Source of the DNA: Mucilaginibacter sabulilitoris
GTDB lineage: Bacteria; Bacteroidota; Bacteroidia; Sphingobacteriales; Sphingobacteriaceae
Assembly: GCF_034262375.1 (NCBI RefSeq)
Contig: NZ_CP139558.1
Span: forward strand, 3,286,001 to 3,350,000
Reading direction: 5' to 3'
Length of the DNA: 64,000 bases
Shown: piece after piece, positions 46,880-56,612 of the stretch
Layout of the letters: each line of letters starts with the position of its first letter
Position numbering within the stretch: position 1 is the stretch's first letter
Program-made: the position numbers and the translations under genes
The notes under the pieces: model-generated
The model's database searches: none
What the model was told of the DNA's origin: nothing
Seen by the model: the letters and a program-made list of their open reading frames with translations, nothing else

Positions 46880-47641
46880 ATGAAAACCTATTTAAACGGC
46901 CCGAAAGTAACCATTATTACAGTGGTATATAATGCAGAGGCAACTATTGAAGATACCATTTTAAGTGTTATTAATCAAACTTATACCAATCTGGAATATA
47001 TTATTGTTGATGGCAGGTCAACCGATGGCACAATCAAAATTATTAACCGGTATCTGGAAAGGATTAGCCGATTTGTAAGTGAGCCCGATAAGGGTATAGC
47101 CGATGGTTTTAACAAAGGTATTGCTATGGCAACAGGCGATTGGATAGGGATGATCAATGCCGACGACTGGTATACGCTTAATGCTGTAGAGCTAATGATG
47201 AATAACTGCTCTGCAAAAGATGATGTATGTTGCGGTAACATTATGCTGGTAGGGAAAAACGGGTTTGTACAAGGAAAAAAAAGCAAAATTAGCTGGCTAA
47301 ACTTCGGAATGTACATTATGCATCCAACCTGTTTTATAAAAAAAGAGGTTTATCAAAAAGTGGGTATGTACGATACTTCCCTAAAAATAGCAATGGATTT
47401 TGATATGTTCCTGAGGATAAAATACAATGGGTTTAAGATTAAATATTTTGATGAAACTGTGGCCTATATGCGGGCAGATGGCGTAAGCAGCGATACGGTA
47501 AAAATGCACCGTGAAGAGCTTGCTGTAATGCGGAGGCATTTGAGAGGCATGAGCTACATCAGTTCATGGCTTTTTAATTATTTAAACCGCCTCCGCTGGA
47601 AATATTTTTATAAAGACCCCCTAAGAACACAGCTAAACTAA
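46880..47641 (+). CDS. Family 2 glycosyltransferase
   Basis: A 253-aa GT-A enzyme. It has TIITVVYNAEATIEDTI at the N-terminus, YIIVDGRSTDGT (donor binding), the DXD-type motif INADDW, and HPTCFIKKEVY. It adds one sugar to the undecaprenyl-linked repeat unit. It lies 4 bp after the polymerase gene. Confidence 0.92.
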   Translation: MKTYLNGPKVTIITVVYNAEATIEDTILSVINQTYTNLEYIIVDGRSTDGTIKIINRYLERISRFVSEPDKGIADGFNKGIAMATGDWIGMINADDWYTLNAVELMMNNCSAKDDVCCGNIMLVGKNGFVQGKKSKISWLNFGMYIMHPTCFIKKEVYQKVGMYDTSLKIAMDFDMFLRIKYNGFKIKYFDETVAYMRADGVSSDTVKMHREELAVMRRHLRGMSYISSWLFNYLNRLRWKYFYKDPLRTQLN

Positions 47642-47668
47642 AATCCAGAAAGCTAAATACCCCCTGTC

Positions 47669-48970
47669 ATGAAAAAAAAGATACTCATATCTGCTTACGC
47701 TATATCTCCTTTCAGGGGATCAGAGTATGGTGCGGCCTGGAATACTATAATACATTTGGCAAGTCAGCATGATCTTTGGGTGCTTTATGGCATGTCTGAT
47801 AATTTCATGGGCGATACCCAAACCATGAAAAAATATATCATGAATAGCCCTGTTCCAAATGTTGAATTTATAGAAGTAAAACCAGGTGGCTTGGCAAGGG
47901 CAATTACTTTGTTAGATAAGGCCGGGTTTGGTTGGTTTTTTTATTTTGCGTATTACCTGTGGCAAAGGAGAGCCCTTAAAGCAGCGCGCGAGATCTTAAA
48001 AATAGTTGATATTGACGTAGTACACCAGTTAGGGCCAATAGGCTTCAGAGAGCCGGGATTTTTATGGCGACTGAACAAACCCATGGTTTGGGGACCAATA
48101 GGAGGGATGAACGTTATAAATCAGGAGTTGCTTGATGGAAAACCCTTTTTGACCCGTGTGAAATTTTCAATCAAAAACAGCATCAACCGTTTTCAGCTTA
48201 GTTATTCAAAACGGATAAAAAAGGCATTTTCCAGGGCTGATATTCTTATTGCGGCCACATCAGCAGGAAAGCAAACTATATCGGAAAAATTTGGTGCAAA
48301 AAGTTATTATTTACCAGAGCAGGGCACTGTAACCCATCCTTTTCTCGACGAAACAAAATTTGATCATATTAAACAGCAAGTTCATTTGGTTTGGTCCGGA
48401 AGTCTTATTGAGCGTAAGAATTTTGCTTTATGTCTTGATGCACTTAGTCGTGTTGAACGCAATAATTGGATACTTCATGTAGTGGGTAGTGGTCCTTTAA
48501 AAAAGAAGTTGCAGGCAAAGGCTGCTGCTTTACAGCTTATGGATCGTATCAAATGGCATGGTCATTTACCCCGTACGGAGGCTGTTCGTATCATGTCTGG
48601 TGCTCACCTGCATATAATCAGCAGTATAGCAGAGGATAATCCTGCTGTTATTTTTGAAGCTTTAACTTATGGGATACCTACCCTAACAATTGATCATTGC
48701 GGTATGCGCGATGTGATCTGCAATAAATGCGGTTTCAAAATAAAGCCGGATATGCACAACATAATGGTAGATGAAATGAGTCATGTATTAAATGATCTGC
48801 TAAGTGATCCGCATCTGTTGGTTGAGCTGGCCCAAACCACATTGTTATGCGCTGATAATCATAGTTGGGATAAAAGATTGTCAAAGTTGAGCGAGATGTA
48901 TGACGATGCAGCCCTTGTATATTCCGGGCGATTTAAATCACCATCTACACAAACAACTTTATTTGCCTGA
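47669..48970 (+). CDS. Family 4 glycosyltransferase (1)
   Basis: A 433-aa GT-B enzyme. The N-terminal acceptor domain has SPFRGSEYGAAWNTI, and the C-terminal donor domain has LVWSGSLIERKNFALCLDAL and EDNPAVIFEALTYGIPTLTIDHCGMRDVI, the EX7E-type motif. It builds the polysaccharide repeat unit. The next GT4 gene starts 1 bp after its stop. Confidence 0.92.
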   Translation: MKKKILISAYAISPFRGSEYGAAWNTIIHLASQHDLWVLYGMSDNFMGDTQTMKKYIMNSPVPNVEFIEVKPGGLARAITLLDKAGFGWFFYFAYYLWQRRALKAAREILKIVDIDVVHQLGPIGFREPGFLWRLNKPMVWGPIGGMNVINQELLDGKPFLTRVKFSIKNSINRFQLSYSKRIKKAFSRADILIAATSAGKQTISEKFGAKSYYLPEQGTVTHPFLDETKFDHIKQQVHLVWSGSLIERKNFALCLDALSRVERNNWILHVVGSGPLKKKLQAKAAALQLMDRIKWHGHLPRTEAVRIMSGAHLHIISSIAEDNPAVIFEALTYGIPTLTIDHCGMRDVICNKCGFKIKPDMHNIMVDEMSHVLNDLLSDPHLLVELAQTTLLCADNHSWDKRLSKLSEMYDDAALVYSGRFKSPSTQTTLFA

Positions 48971-48971
48971 C

Positions 48972-50114
48972 ATGAAAGCCAACGGTCGTCATAAAAAAAT
49001 AAAGTTGGGAATTGATGCCAAATGGTTTTTCAAGGGGCCGCCAAGTGGTAACATGGTGGTGAAAAACCTGGTGAACGAGATGATAAACGATCAAAACGAG
49101 CATTTTGAACTTTACCTCTTTCTAACCCATGACTGTAAAAAGCAGGCGCTTAGTCATTTTCCTTCAGGTGTAAAGCTTATTTTTTTACCGGGAGTTCCGA
49201 ATCTTCTGTCAAACATGCTAATCGTACCATTTATTGCAAGGCTGTATGGTTTAGAGGTGGTGCTTTTTCAAAATTTCAGCGGTTTATGGCCGCATAGTTT
49301 ACGCAAAATAGTATACATACATGATGTTTTGTTTTTGGACTATCCGCAGTATTACTCCGGTTCGGAACTTATGTATTTTAAAGAGATGAAACGCCTTGCT
49401 GCAAAGGCAGACATGATTATTACCATATCAAATTCAGAAAAACAGCGATTAGTAAAAAATAATGTAGCGGATGAAAACAGAATAGCGGTTGTTTATCACG
49501 GAATAAACCACCATTTTAAAACATTAGCCCAATACCCGGCTGAAAGTATCACCGCCTTTGTGCATAAATACAATCTTCCGCAGGGGTATTTGTTGTATGT
49601 GGGCAGGGTAAATGTCCGTAAAAACATTACCCGTTTGGTAAGCGCTCTTAATATGCTCGATGATAAGGCCATTAAGTTGGTAATTGCCGGCGAATTGGGT
49701 AACGATGCGGACATGCTGAAACAACATATCAATGCTGAAAATCTTTCGCACCGGATAATATTTACAGGGCATATTCCCGAAAATGACTTGTATTTAATTT
49801 ACGCGAATGCTACGGTTTTTTGCTTCCCATCTTATGCCGAAGGGTTTGGTTTGCCACCACTAGAGGCTATGAAATGCGGAGTACCCGTTATCGTATCGCA
49901 GCGTACCGCGATGCCCGAGATTTGCGGAGATGCGGCTGTTTATATTGACCCCGATAATGCAGAGGATATTGCAGAGAAAATAACTTTTTTATTAAATGAT
50001 GTAAATCTGTATGATAAGAAAGTAACTGACGGGATTAAGCATGCCAAAAAGTTTTCATGGCAAATATCAGCAAACGGAATACTAAAATTAATTGGTGATG
50101 CATACATTAATTGA
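48972..50114 (+). CDS. Family 4 glycosyltransferase (2)
   Basis: About 380 aa from ATG 48972; a longer version starting at 48900 would overlap the previous gene heavily and is unlikely. Domain signs are GIDAKWFFKGPPSGNMVV, the linker LLYVGRVNVRKNITRL and the donor motif SYAEGFGLPPLEAMKCGVPVIVS. It is a retaining GT4 like mannosyl- or rhamnosyltransferases; the sugar is unknown. Confidence 0.92.
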   Translation: MKANGRHKKIKLGIDAKWFFKGPPSGNMVVKNLVNEMINDQNEHFELYLFLTHDCKKQALSHFPSGVKLIFLPGVPNLLSNMLIVPFIARLYGLEVVLFQNFSGLWPHSLRKIVYIHDVLFLDYPQYYSGSELMYFKEMKRLAAKADMIITISNSEKQRLVKNNVADENRIAVVYHGINHHFKTLAQYPAESITAFVHKYNLPQGYLLYVGRVNVRKNITRLVSALNMLDDKAIKLVIAGELGNDADMLKQHINAENLSHRIIFTGHIPENDLYLIYANATVFCFPSYAEGFGLPPLEAMKCGVPVIVSQRTAMPEICGDAAVYIDPDNAEDIAEKITFLLNDVNLYDKKVTDGIKHAKKFSWQISANGILKLIGDAYIN

Positions 50115-50823
50115 AAAGGTAATACGGAAGCTCAAAAACAACCCCGATTACAAGTTCGAAAATAATTATAGCTTCAGGGAACTGTCGGTTATTTTGTGGG
50201 ACAGGGGGACGCAATTATCAAGAGGTGCCTGGAAAAGATTGTTTTTTAAAAAATCAAGTGGGTTGGTATTTATTGGCTCGCATGTGGTTATTAATCATGC
50301 TTACCTGCTTACCGCGGGTGAAAACCTGATCATCGAAGATAATGTTTATATCAATGCCTTATCATCAGAAGGAATTACGATAAAAAATAATGTATCTGTT
50401 GCGCGCAACTGTACAATTATTTGTACCGGAGTTATAGCGCAAAAAGGTAAAGGTATTATTATAGGTAATAATAGCGGCATTAATGCGGGCACTTATCTTG
50501 GCGGACAGGGAGGGATTGAAATTGGCGACAATGTGATTATAGGACCTGGAGTAAAGATATTTTCTGAGAACCATAATTTCTCTGATTTTAATATTAACAT
50601 CAAGGATCAAGGAGTAACCCGAAACGGAGTTTTTATTAATGATAATTGCTGGATAGGAGCCGGTGTAACCATACTGGCAGGTGTAACTATTGGGGAGGGT
50701 TGTGTAATTGCAGCGGGCAGCATCATTACAAAGACTGTAGCGCCGCACTCCATAGTTGCCGGTGTGCCCGGCCGAGTATTAAAAAAACGCGGAGAATTAC
50801 TTAGTCAGGAAGTACCGGTTTAA
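50098..50823 (+). CDS. Left-handed beta-helix acyltransferase (2)
   Basis: About 241 aa from ATG 50098, overlapping the preceding glycosyltransferase gene by 17 bp. It has hexapeptide repeats ([30 protein letters not shown]), SENHNFSDF with an active His, and the final [16 protein letters not shown] with VPGRVLKKR. It probably O-acetylates the exopolysaccharide. Confidence 0.87.
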   Translation: MHTLIEKVIRKLKNNPDYKFENNYSFRELSVILWDRGTQLSRGAWKRLFFKKSSGLVFIGSHVVINHAYLLTAGENLIIEDNVYINALSSEGITIKNNVSVARNCTIICTGVIAQKGKGIIIGNNSGINAGTYLGGQGGIEIGDNVIIGPGVKIFSENHNFSDFNINIKDQGVTRNGVFINDNCWIGAGVTILAGVTIGEGCVIAAGSIITKTVAPHSIVAGVPGRVLKKRGELLSQEVPV

Positions 50824-50855
50824 ACAAATACTTTTTAAAATACATAGCAAACTAT

Positions 50856-51401
50856 ATGATCAACAACGGCTTTACTAAGTTTAAAGGTTCTTTGCTTTAT
50901 ATTATATGCGGAATGATTGGCTGGCTGCCCTTTCATACATTGCGTATTTTATTGCTCCGGATGTTAAAAGCTGATATAAACTGGCGTGTTGGCCTGTACA
51001 GAGGGTTTGAGATCAGAAGACCCCGGAAACTGAAAATAGGCAGGGGTACAATTATTGGCCACAATGCTTTACTTGATGCCCGCATGGGTTTAATTATTGG
51101 AGATAATGTAAACATTAGTAATGAGGTGATGATATGGACACTTCATCATGATTACAACGATGCCAACTTTTCGCAAACCGGGCAGCAGGTAATCATTGAA
51201 GATTACGTTTGGGTATGCTCGCGCGCTGTCATATTACCTGGCGTTACTATTGGTAAAGGTGCGGTGGTTGCCGCTGGTGCAGTAGTTACCCGTAATGTAA
51301 TGCCATATACAGTAGTAGGCGGGGTGCCCGCTAAACAGATAGCTAAACGCAACGAAAATCTTACTTATGATCTGAGCAATGCGATTTTACCAATTATTTA
51401 A
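50856..51401 (+). CDS. Left-handed beta-helix acyltransferase (3)
   Basis: A 181-aa WcaF/LacA-like acetyltransferase: [31 protein letters not shown] with the catalytic His, [23 protein letters not shown], and [11 protein letters not shown]. The N-terminus contains one hydrophobic helix. Its stop interlocks with the stop of the convergent acyltransferase gene (4-bp overlap). Confidence 0.87.
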   Translation: MINNGFTKFKGSLLYIICGMIGWLPFHTLRILLLRMLKADINWRVGLYRGFEIRRPRKLKIGRGTIIGHNALLDARMGLIIGDNVNISNEVMIWTLHHDYNDANFSQTGQQVIIEDYVWVCSRAVILPGVTIGKGAVVAAGAVVTRNVMPYTVVGGVPAKQIAKRNENLTYDLSNAILPII

Positions 51402-52063
51402 TACCACCACTTAATATCTGTTTTTAATACCCGCATAGGGTTTCCACCGAAAATAGAATTTTCACCGCTCAGTTTCTTGGTAACCATGGAATTTGCAGCA
51501 ACAACACTGCCCGATGGTATGACGGCCCCTTTTAAAATGGTGCATTTGCAAGCTATCCAAACATTATCGCCAATAATTATTTCTTTTGGGTGATTAAACA
51601 CCTCGCCGGTTTCGTCGGCAATGTGGTGGAAATCGGTATCCATAACCAGCGATTCCCATGATATGCCGCTATGATTGCCAATTTTAATTTTTTTGGCAGC
51701 AATAATGGCGCATTCTGTGCTCATATTAAAATCATCGCCAAAAATAAGTTGTGCTTTTTCGGCAACGTTAATTTTACAGCCGTGCATAATGAAAGCTCTG
51801 CCGTTAAAAACTACATCTCCGTAAACTTCCCATACAGCTCTTGATCGCTTGAAATCCGAAATCCCAATAGCGCCATAACCAATCTGCACCAACGCGGTTC
51901 TGATAGGAGCATTGATAATTACCCTGCCCTTTGTTTTGTGTAAAAAAACATTGTTTGATATCAGTACCGGGAATTTGATGGCTGTTTTAAAAGGAAAATA
52001 CCTGAAGTTAAAAATAATGGTTTTAAGATTTATCCGCCTCAGGAATTTGAATGCTTTAATCAT
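51398..52063 (-). CDS. Left-handed beta-helix acyltransferase (4), reversed orientation
   Basis: A 221-aa protein with hexapeptide repeats ([28 protein letters not shown]), [36 protein letters not shown] and GGNPMRVLK. It is the only gene of the exopolysaccharide locus on the minus strand, tail-to-tail with the previous one. It must therefore have its own promoter, probably in 52064-52334. Confidence 0.85.
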   Translation of the reverse strand: MIKAFKFLRRINLKTIIFNFRYFPFKTAIKFPVLISNNVFLHKTKGRVIINAPIRTALVQIGYGAIGISDFKRSRAVWEVYGDVVFNGRAFIMHGCKINVAEKAQLIFGDDFNMSTECAIIAAKKIKIGNHSGISWESLVMDTDFHHIADETGEVFNHPKEIIIGDNVWIACKCTILKGAVIPSGSVVAANSMVTKKLSGENSIFGGNPMRVLKTDIKWWY

Positions 52064-52334
52064 TATTTGAAGTTATTATTTATTGTTTTAATACATATAA
52101 GTATAATGATTTTTTTTGAAAAAATATTATACTTTTTATTTATGTGGTTTACCGCTGTGTTTATTTTGTTCATTGTTGTTTTGTACATCCTGTTTATTCA
52201 CATGGCTTAAAAACACAGCTTTTGGCTATCCTTATGCGTATAATTATACATGGTTTGATCAAAAGGTATCTACCTGATGCTCCGGCCTGTAAATACTGAT
52301 TAATTGTTAATAAAGTATTAAAATATATATTATT

Positions 52335-53495
52335 ATGCGTATATCTATCATTGGAACAAGGGGTATTCCGAACCATTACGGCGGCTTTGAGCAGTGTGCC
52401 GAATATTTAGCCGCCGGCTTAGTGAAGAGAGGTTATGAGGTGGTTGTTTACAACTCTCACAACCATCCATATCAGGAAAAAACCTGGAACGCCGTTGAAA
52501 TATGCCATTGCTATGATCCGGAATACAAACTTGGGACAATAGGCCAGTTTTTGTACGATTATAATTGTATAAAAGATTTAAAGAAAAAGAAGTTTGATGT
52601 TATACTACAGTTAGGATATACCAGCAGTTCTGTATGGGGGTGGCTTTTACCCAGAAATACAGTTGTTACCACCAATATGGATGGCCTGGAATGGTCAAGA
52701 TCAAAATATTCAAAACCGGTTCAGGCATTTTTAAGATTTGCCGAGAAGCTTGCCGTTAGGTATAGCGATTATTTGATAGCAGATTCTATAGAAATCCAAA
52801 AATATCTTGAAAAAAAATACAACAAAAAATCAACCTATATACCTTATGGCGCCGAAATATTTCAACGGCCAGATCCCGCTATACTTGATGAGTTCAAGCT
52901 TGAAATTCATCAGTATGATATGTTGATAGCCCGGATGGAACCTGAAAATAGCATAGAAACTATTTTGGATGGTGTTGTTAAAGCTGATACCGGTCGCAAA
53001 TTTCTGGTTATAGGCAACACCGATAATGACTACGGTACTTACCTAAGAGCCAAGTTTGATTATTTTGATAATATCAGATTTTGTGGGGGGATTTATAATA
53101 TGGATAAACTCAACAATTTGAGGTATTACTCTAACTTATACTTCCATGGTCATACTGTTGGAGGTACCAATCCATCTTTACTTGAGGCAATGGCATCTAA
53201 TAGCCTGATATGCTCAAACGATAACAAATTTAACCGGGCTATTCTCGAAAACGATGCCTTGTATTTTTCTGACGCTGATGACGTTACGTATCATTTACTA
53301 ACCGGTAACAAAAGTGAATCACGGTATCAGCATTTCATGGATAACAATAAGCAGAAAATAACAGAATTCTACACCCGAGATACGATCATTAATGCTTATG
53401 CAGATCATTTTGAATCTATTTTGTCTGAAAACGTAAAGTCTTATCAACCCAAAGTGCATGGAACTGAGGTGTCATTCCTTTTAGAAAATTCATAA
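52335..53495 (+). CDS. DUF1972 / family 4 glycosyltransferase (rhamnosyltransferase-like)
   Basis: A 386-aa protein whose N-terminus MRISIIGTRGIPNHYGGFEQ is the DUF1972 signature found in rhamnosyltransferases. The second half has the GT4 parts (IARMEPENSIETILDG, HGHTVGGTNPSLLEAMAS with EX7E). DUF1972 enzymes often add the first or second sugar after the lipid-linked primer. A 271-bp gap precedes it, so it probably starts a second transcript that includes the Wza-like gene (5 bp downstream). Confidence 0.9.
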   Translation: MRISIIGTRGIPNHYGGFEQCAEYLAAGLVKRGYEVVVYNSHNHPYQEKTWNAVEICHCYDPEYKLGTIGQFLYDYNCIKDLKKKKFDVILQLGYTSSSVWGWLLPRNTVVTTNMDGLEWSRSKYSKPVQAFLRFAEKLAVRYSDYLIADSIEIQKYLEKKYNKKSTYIPYGAEIFQRPDPAILDEFKLEIHQYDMLIARMEPENSIETILDGVVKADTGRKFLVIGNTDNDYGTYLRAKFDYFDNIRFCGGIYNMDKLNNLRYYSNLYFHGHTVGGTNPSLLEAMASNSLICSNDNKFNRAILENDALYFSDADDVTYHLLTGNKSESRYQHFMDNNKQKITEFYTRDTIINAYADHFESILSENVKSYQPKVHGTEVSFLLENS

Positions 53496-53500
53496 ATTAT

Positions 53501-54304
53501 ATGCGTATAAATAGATTACTCAATTTACTGTTGATTTTACCGGTAAGCGTACTTATCATGTTTTTAGGTTCCTGTTCATACAAGCAAAACCAAGCCTATT
53601 TTGAAAATAATTCCGGAGGACAGCAAGCTCCCGTTAAAGCCGACGATTATAAACCAACTGAATATAAAATTAAAACAGGTGATATATTACAGGTAAGGAA
53701 CCTTCAAAGTATTAAACTGATTACTGATGATGCTACCGCGGCGGCTACTGCCGATCAGGCACCCTCCGGAAGTGGATCGCGAGCGTTAGACTACCAGGTT
53801 GAAAGCGATGGGACTATAGCATTGCCCGTAATTGGTCGTGTAGCTGTTGCCGGTTTATCAAGACTCGAAACATCAAAGAAATTGGATGATATCTACCGTC
53901 AAAACGTACTCAAAAACCCAATTATAGAGGTTAAGGTAATCAATTTAAAAGTTACCCTGATGGGTGAGGTAAAAAAGCCGGGTAATTATTCCTTGTTAAA
54001 AGATGAAACCACCTTAATGGAAATGCTTGGCGAGGCAGGCGGACTTACAGAAAAGGGGAACGAGAAAAAAGTTAAAATTTTAAGGGGGGGAGGATTACAA
54101 AGCAAACAAATAATTGAGGTCGATTTGGACGATGTTGCAGCTTTATCCAATCCGTCAACTATTCTTCAGAACCAGGATATTATTTATGTGGAACAAAACA
54201 GGCGCGCAATACGTAATGAGAAATTACAGAATATTACAACTATTGCCCAACCGGCTTTGCTTTTGCTGAACACCGCTTTAATTATACTGACATTGAGAAA
54301 ATAA
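53501..54304 (+). CDS. Wza-like polysaccharide export lipoprotein
   Basis: A 267-aa lipoprotein (lipobox ending at Cys25 in FLGSC). It has the Poly_export domain (YKIKTGDILQVRNL, YQVESDGTIALPVIGRVAVAGLSR, PIIEVKVINLKVTLMGEVKKPG) and an SLBB domain (LLKDETTLMEMLGEAGGLTEKGN), then a C-terminal membrane helix (ALLLLNTALIILTLR). It forms the outer-membrane exit for the polymer with the Wzc-like protein. Unusually it is at the far end of the locus from wzc. A strong terminator follows. Confidence 0.92.
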   Translation: MRINRLLNLLLILPVSVLIMFLGSCSYKQNQAYFENNSGGQQAPVKADDYKPTEYKIKTGDILQVRNLQSIKLITDDATAAATADQAPSGSGSRALDYQVESDGTIALPVIGRVAVAGLSRLETSKKLDDIYRQNVLKNPIIEVKVINLKVTLMGEVKKPGNYSLLKDETTLMEMLGEAGGLTEKGNEKKVKILRGGGLQSKQIIEVDLDDVAALSNPSTILQNQDIIYVEQNRRAIRNEKLQNITTIAQPALLLLNTALIILTLRK

Positions 54305-54348
54305 CAAACCAAACATCAGATCACTATTTGTACTAAACCTCACCAGAA

Positions 54349-54386
54349 AAAATCCCCGGAATATGTTTACCCGGGGATTTCTGTTT
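54349..54386 (+). terminator. Intrinsic terminator of the exopolysaccharide locus
   Basis: Arms AATCCCCGG (54351-54359) and CCGGGGATT (54371-54379) with an 11-nt loop, followed by CTGTTT. A-runs before the stem allow use on the minus strand as well. Confidence 0.75.
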
Positions 54387-54417
54387 ATTGCATGTTTTTT
54401 TAATGACAGTCGATAAT

Positions 54418-55659
54418 TTATTTTAGCTCGGCTGTCTGTTTCTTTTTCGTTTCGAGGTTGGGTAAAAATGCAGTCAGGATACCAATGAGAGGTAAATACG
54501 CGCATACCTGAAAAACATAATTAATGCTGGTACTGTCGGCCAGTTTACCCAAAATTGCAGATCCTAACCCACCCATGCCAAAAGCGAAGCCAAAAAATAA
54601 GCCGGCTATCATACCAACTTTTCCGGGCATAAGTTCCTGCGCGTAAACCAATATGGCCGAGAATGCAGAAGAGATGATCATGCCAATAATTACCGACAAA
54701 ATAGTTGTCCAGAACAAATCGGTGTACGGTAGCAGCATGGTAAATGGCGCTGCTCCTAGTATAGATATCCAAATGATGTATTTGCGGCCAAATTTATCGC
54801 CCAACGGCCCTCCGGCCATCGTACCGGCGGCTACCGCGGCCAAAAATATGAACAAGTATATTTGTGAGCTTTGTACACTCATGTGAAATTTATCTATCAG
54901 GAAAAAGGTATAATATCCTGTCATACTTGCCAGGTAAAAGAACTTGGAAAAAATAAGTATCAGGAGCACTATTAATGAAACTGTAACCCGTTTTGACGAC
55001 AAGTTATGATGACTTACGACATGTGCTTTAACCACTTTTGCCTTACTTACTGTCGTTTTTTTATACCATTTACCTATGTAAATTAATATAATAATTGCCA
55101 GTAACGCTGCCAAAGAAAACCACATGATTCCCCCTTGCCCAAAAGGGACAATAATTAATGCGGCCAGCAGCGGGCCTAAAGCGCTGCCCGCGTTACCGCC
55201 AAGCTGGAATATGGATTGAGCAAGCCCCCGTTTACCGCCCGAAGCCAAATGTGCTACCCGCGATGACTCCGGATGAAATATAGATGAGCCGATACCAACA
55301 AGACTTACGGCTAATAAAAGCCAGTAAAAACTGGACGCAAAAGCCAGGCATATTAATCCGGATAAGGTAAATCCCATCCCTACAGATAGCGAATAAGCCT
55401 TTGGTTTTTTATCGGTATACATGCCCACAAATGGCTGTAAAAGCGAGGCTGAAAGCTGATAGGTTAAGGTAATTAGTCCTATATCGCTGAAAGTTAAATG
55501 AAATTTAGTTTTAACAAGCGGATAAATAGAAGGTATAAGCGATTGCAGCATGTCATTCAGTAAATGCGACAGGCTGATGGTAAAAAGTATGGAGTAAACC
55601 GTCTTTTCTGCTATTTTTTTTGTTTGTTCAAGCGGTTGAGCTACGGATTCATTCGTCAT
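54418..55659 (-). CDS. fsr: Fosmidomycin-resistance (Fsr)-type MFS exporter
   Basis: A 413-aa, 12-helix MFS protein. The Fsr pattern is strong: SLSHLLNDMLQSLIPSIYPL, SDIGLITLTYQLSASLLQPFVG, GIGSSIFHPESSRVAHLASGG and GLAQSIFQLGGNAGSALGPLLAA. Homologues export fosmidomycin, an IspC inhibitor, and other compounds; the real substrate here is unknown. The gene lies 26 bp downstream of the GntR gene, and that short gap contains a copy of the operator that also covers the regulator start, so the exporter is probably de-repressed by a small effector. Confidence 0.92.
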   Translation of the reverse strand: MTNESVAQPLEQTKKIAEKTVYSILFTISLSHLLNDMLQSLIPSIYPLVKTKFHLTFSDIGLITLTYQLSASLLQPFVGMYTDKKPKAYSLSVGMGFTLSGLICLAFASSFYWLLLAVSLVGIGSSIFHPESSRVAHLASGGKRGLAQSIFQLGGNAGSALGPLLAALIIVPFGQGGIMWFSLAALLAIIILIYIGKWYKKTTVSKAKVVKAHVVSHHNLSSKRVTVSLIVLLILIFSKFFYLASMTGYYTFFLIDKFHMSVQSSQIYLFIFLAAVAAGTMAGGPLGDKFGRKYIIWISILGAAPFTMLLPYTDLFWTTILSVIIGMIISSAFSAILVYAQELMPGKVGMIAGLFFGFAFGMGGLGSAILGKLADSTSINYVFQVCAYLPLIGILTAFLPNLETKKKQTAELK

Positions 55660-55672
55660 ATCATCTGATGAT
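55660..55672. promoter_or_regulatory. GntR operator copy 1 (before fsr)
   Basis: ATCATCTGATGAT is a perfect 13-bp palindrome (odd centre) directly abutting the fsr start codon. The same 12-bp core recurs at the regulator start, which supports real operators. Confidence 0.6.
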
Positions 55673-55685
55673 TAAAGGTAAAAAA

Positions 55686-56372
55686 TTAATAATTAATAAT
55701 TTGCGTTATGCAGTTCCAGGCTTTTTTGCCATCTCTGACTTTAATGCTTTTATAAAGCTCGTTATGTAAATCGGCAGTTTCCCTGAATATTTCCAGGGCA
55801 TCTCTTTGTTGTAAAGCTGCCATTTCAGGATATATTTTTAAAAACCAGCCTTTGAGCTGTAGAGAAAATGATTGATACAAGTCAGCCAGGATAGGGTTGC
55901 CTGCAGCTTCAGCAATACTCATATGAAAATCTATGTCGGCTTGTATGCAATCCTCAAGCGGTCCGGTTTGGGCCAGTGCGTTGCGTTTATCAAGCACTGC
56001 TTTTATTTTTTTGATATCTTCTGCTGTATGATTGGCTGCAGCTTTTTCGGCAATTTTCATCTCCAGTAACTTACGCACCTCATCAAGATCAGAGGCTTCA
56101 GCTCGTTTTAAGCGTTGAATAAAGGGTTCTGTAATGCCGGCATGAGCTTCTATAAAAGTACCAACACCCTGCTGTACCCTTAATAAGCCCGAATTTGCCA
56201 GGATACGGATAGCCTCGCGTATAGATGATCGCCCTACACCAAATTGTTTCATCAGCTCGGGCTCTGTAGGGAGTTGTTCGTTCACCTTATAAGTGTTGGA
56301 AGTTATAGCTGCACGTAATTGCTCAGCTACTTCTTCGGCAAGTGATTTTTTATTGATAGTCATATTCATCAT
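55686..56372 (-). CDS. FadR/GntR-family transcription regulator (FCD type)
   Basis: A 228-aa regulator. The N-terminal winged HTH has LPTEPELMKQFGVGRSSIREAIRIL, and the C-terminal all-helical FCD domain (SDLDEVRKLLEMKIAEKAA, ADIDFHMSIAEAAGNPIL) holds Asp/His metal ligands and an acid-type effector pocket. Three in-frame ATGs (56372, 56369, 56363) are possible starts. The operator at 56373-56384 abuts the first, so the regulator probably represses itself and the fsr gene downstream. Confidence 0.9.
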   Translation of the reverse strand: MMNMTINKKSLAEEVAEQLRAAITSNTYKVNEQLPTEPELMKQFGVGRSSIREAIRILANSGLLRVQQGVGTFIEAHAGITEPFIQRLKRAEASDLDEVRKLLEMKIAEKAAANHTAEDIKKIKAVLDKRNALAQTGPLEDCIQADIDFHMSIAEAAGNPILADLYQSFSLQLKGWFLKIYPEMAALQQRDALEIFRETADLHNELYKSIKVRDGKKAWNCITQIINY

Positions 56373-56384
56373 ATCATCTGATGA
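56373..56384. promoter_or_regulatory. GntR operator copy 2 (before the regulator gene)
   Basis: ATCATCTGATGA, identical to copy 1 in its core TCATCTGATGA (56374-56384), also abuts the start codon. The repeated position at two start codons argues for autoregulation. Confidence 0.6.
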
Positions 56385-56536
56385 CTAAGTTATGCGTTAT
56401 TTTTTAAATGAAAAAATAAATATTAAAAAATGACAAATAATGTGTGGGTTGACAATGCAGGTTGCATTGAATAATTGCTAATTTTAAAGGCCTTAGATCT
56501 CCCAATTTGATTACACACATTAGTGCACAATATTTA

Positions 56537-56544
56537 TAAATTTG
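56537..56544 (+). promoter_or_regulatory. -7 element of the SDR gene
   Basis: TAAATTTG matches TAnnTTTG about 70 bp before the ATG. A TTTG at 56506-56509 is 27 bp upstream, longer than the usual spacing. Confidence 0.4.
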
Positions 56545-56612
56545 TCGGCCGATAAATCATAACTTCCCGGTTTAAACTATTTGAAACAAAACATAGCCCA
56601 TATTAATAAAAA

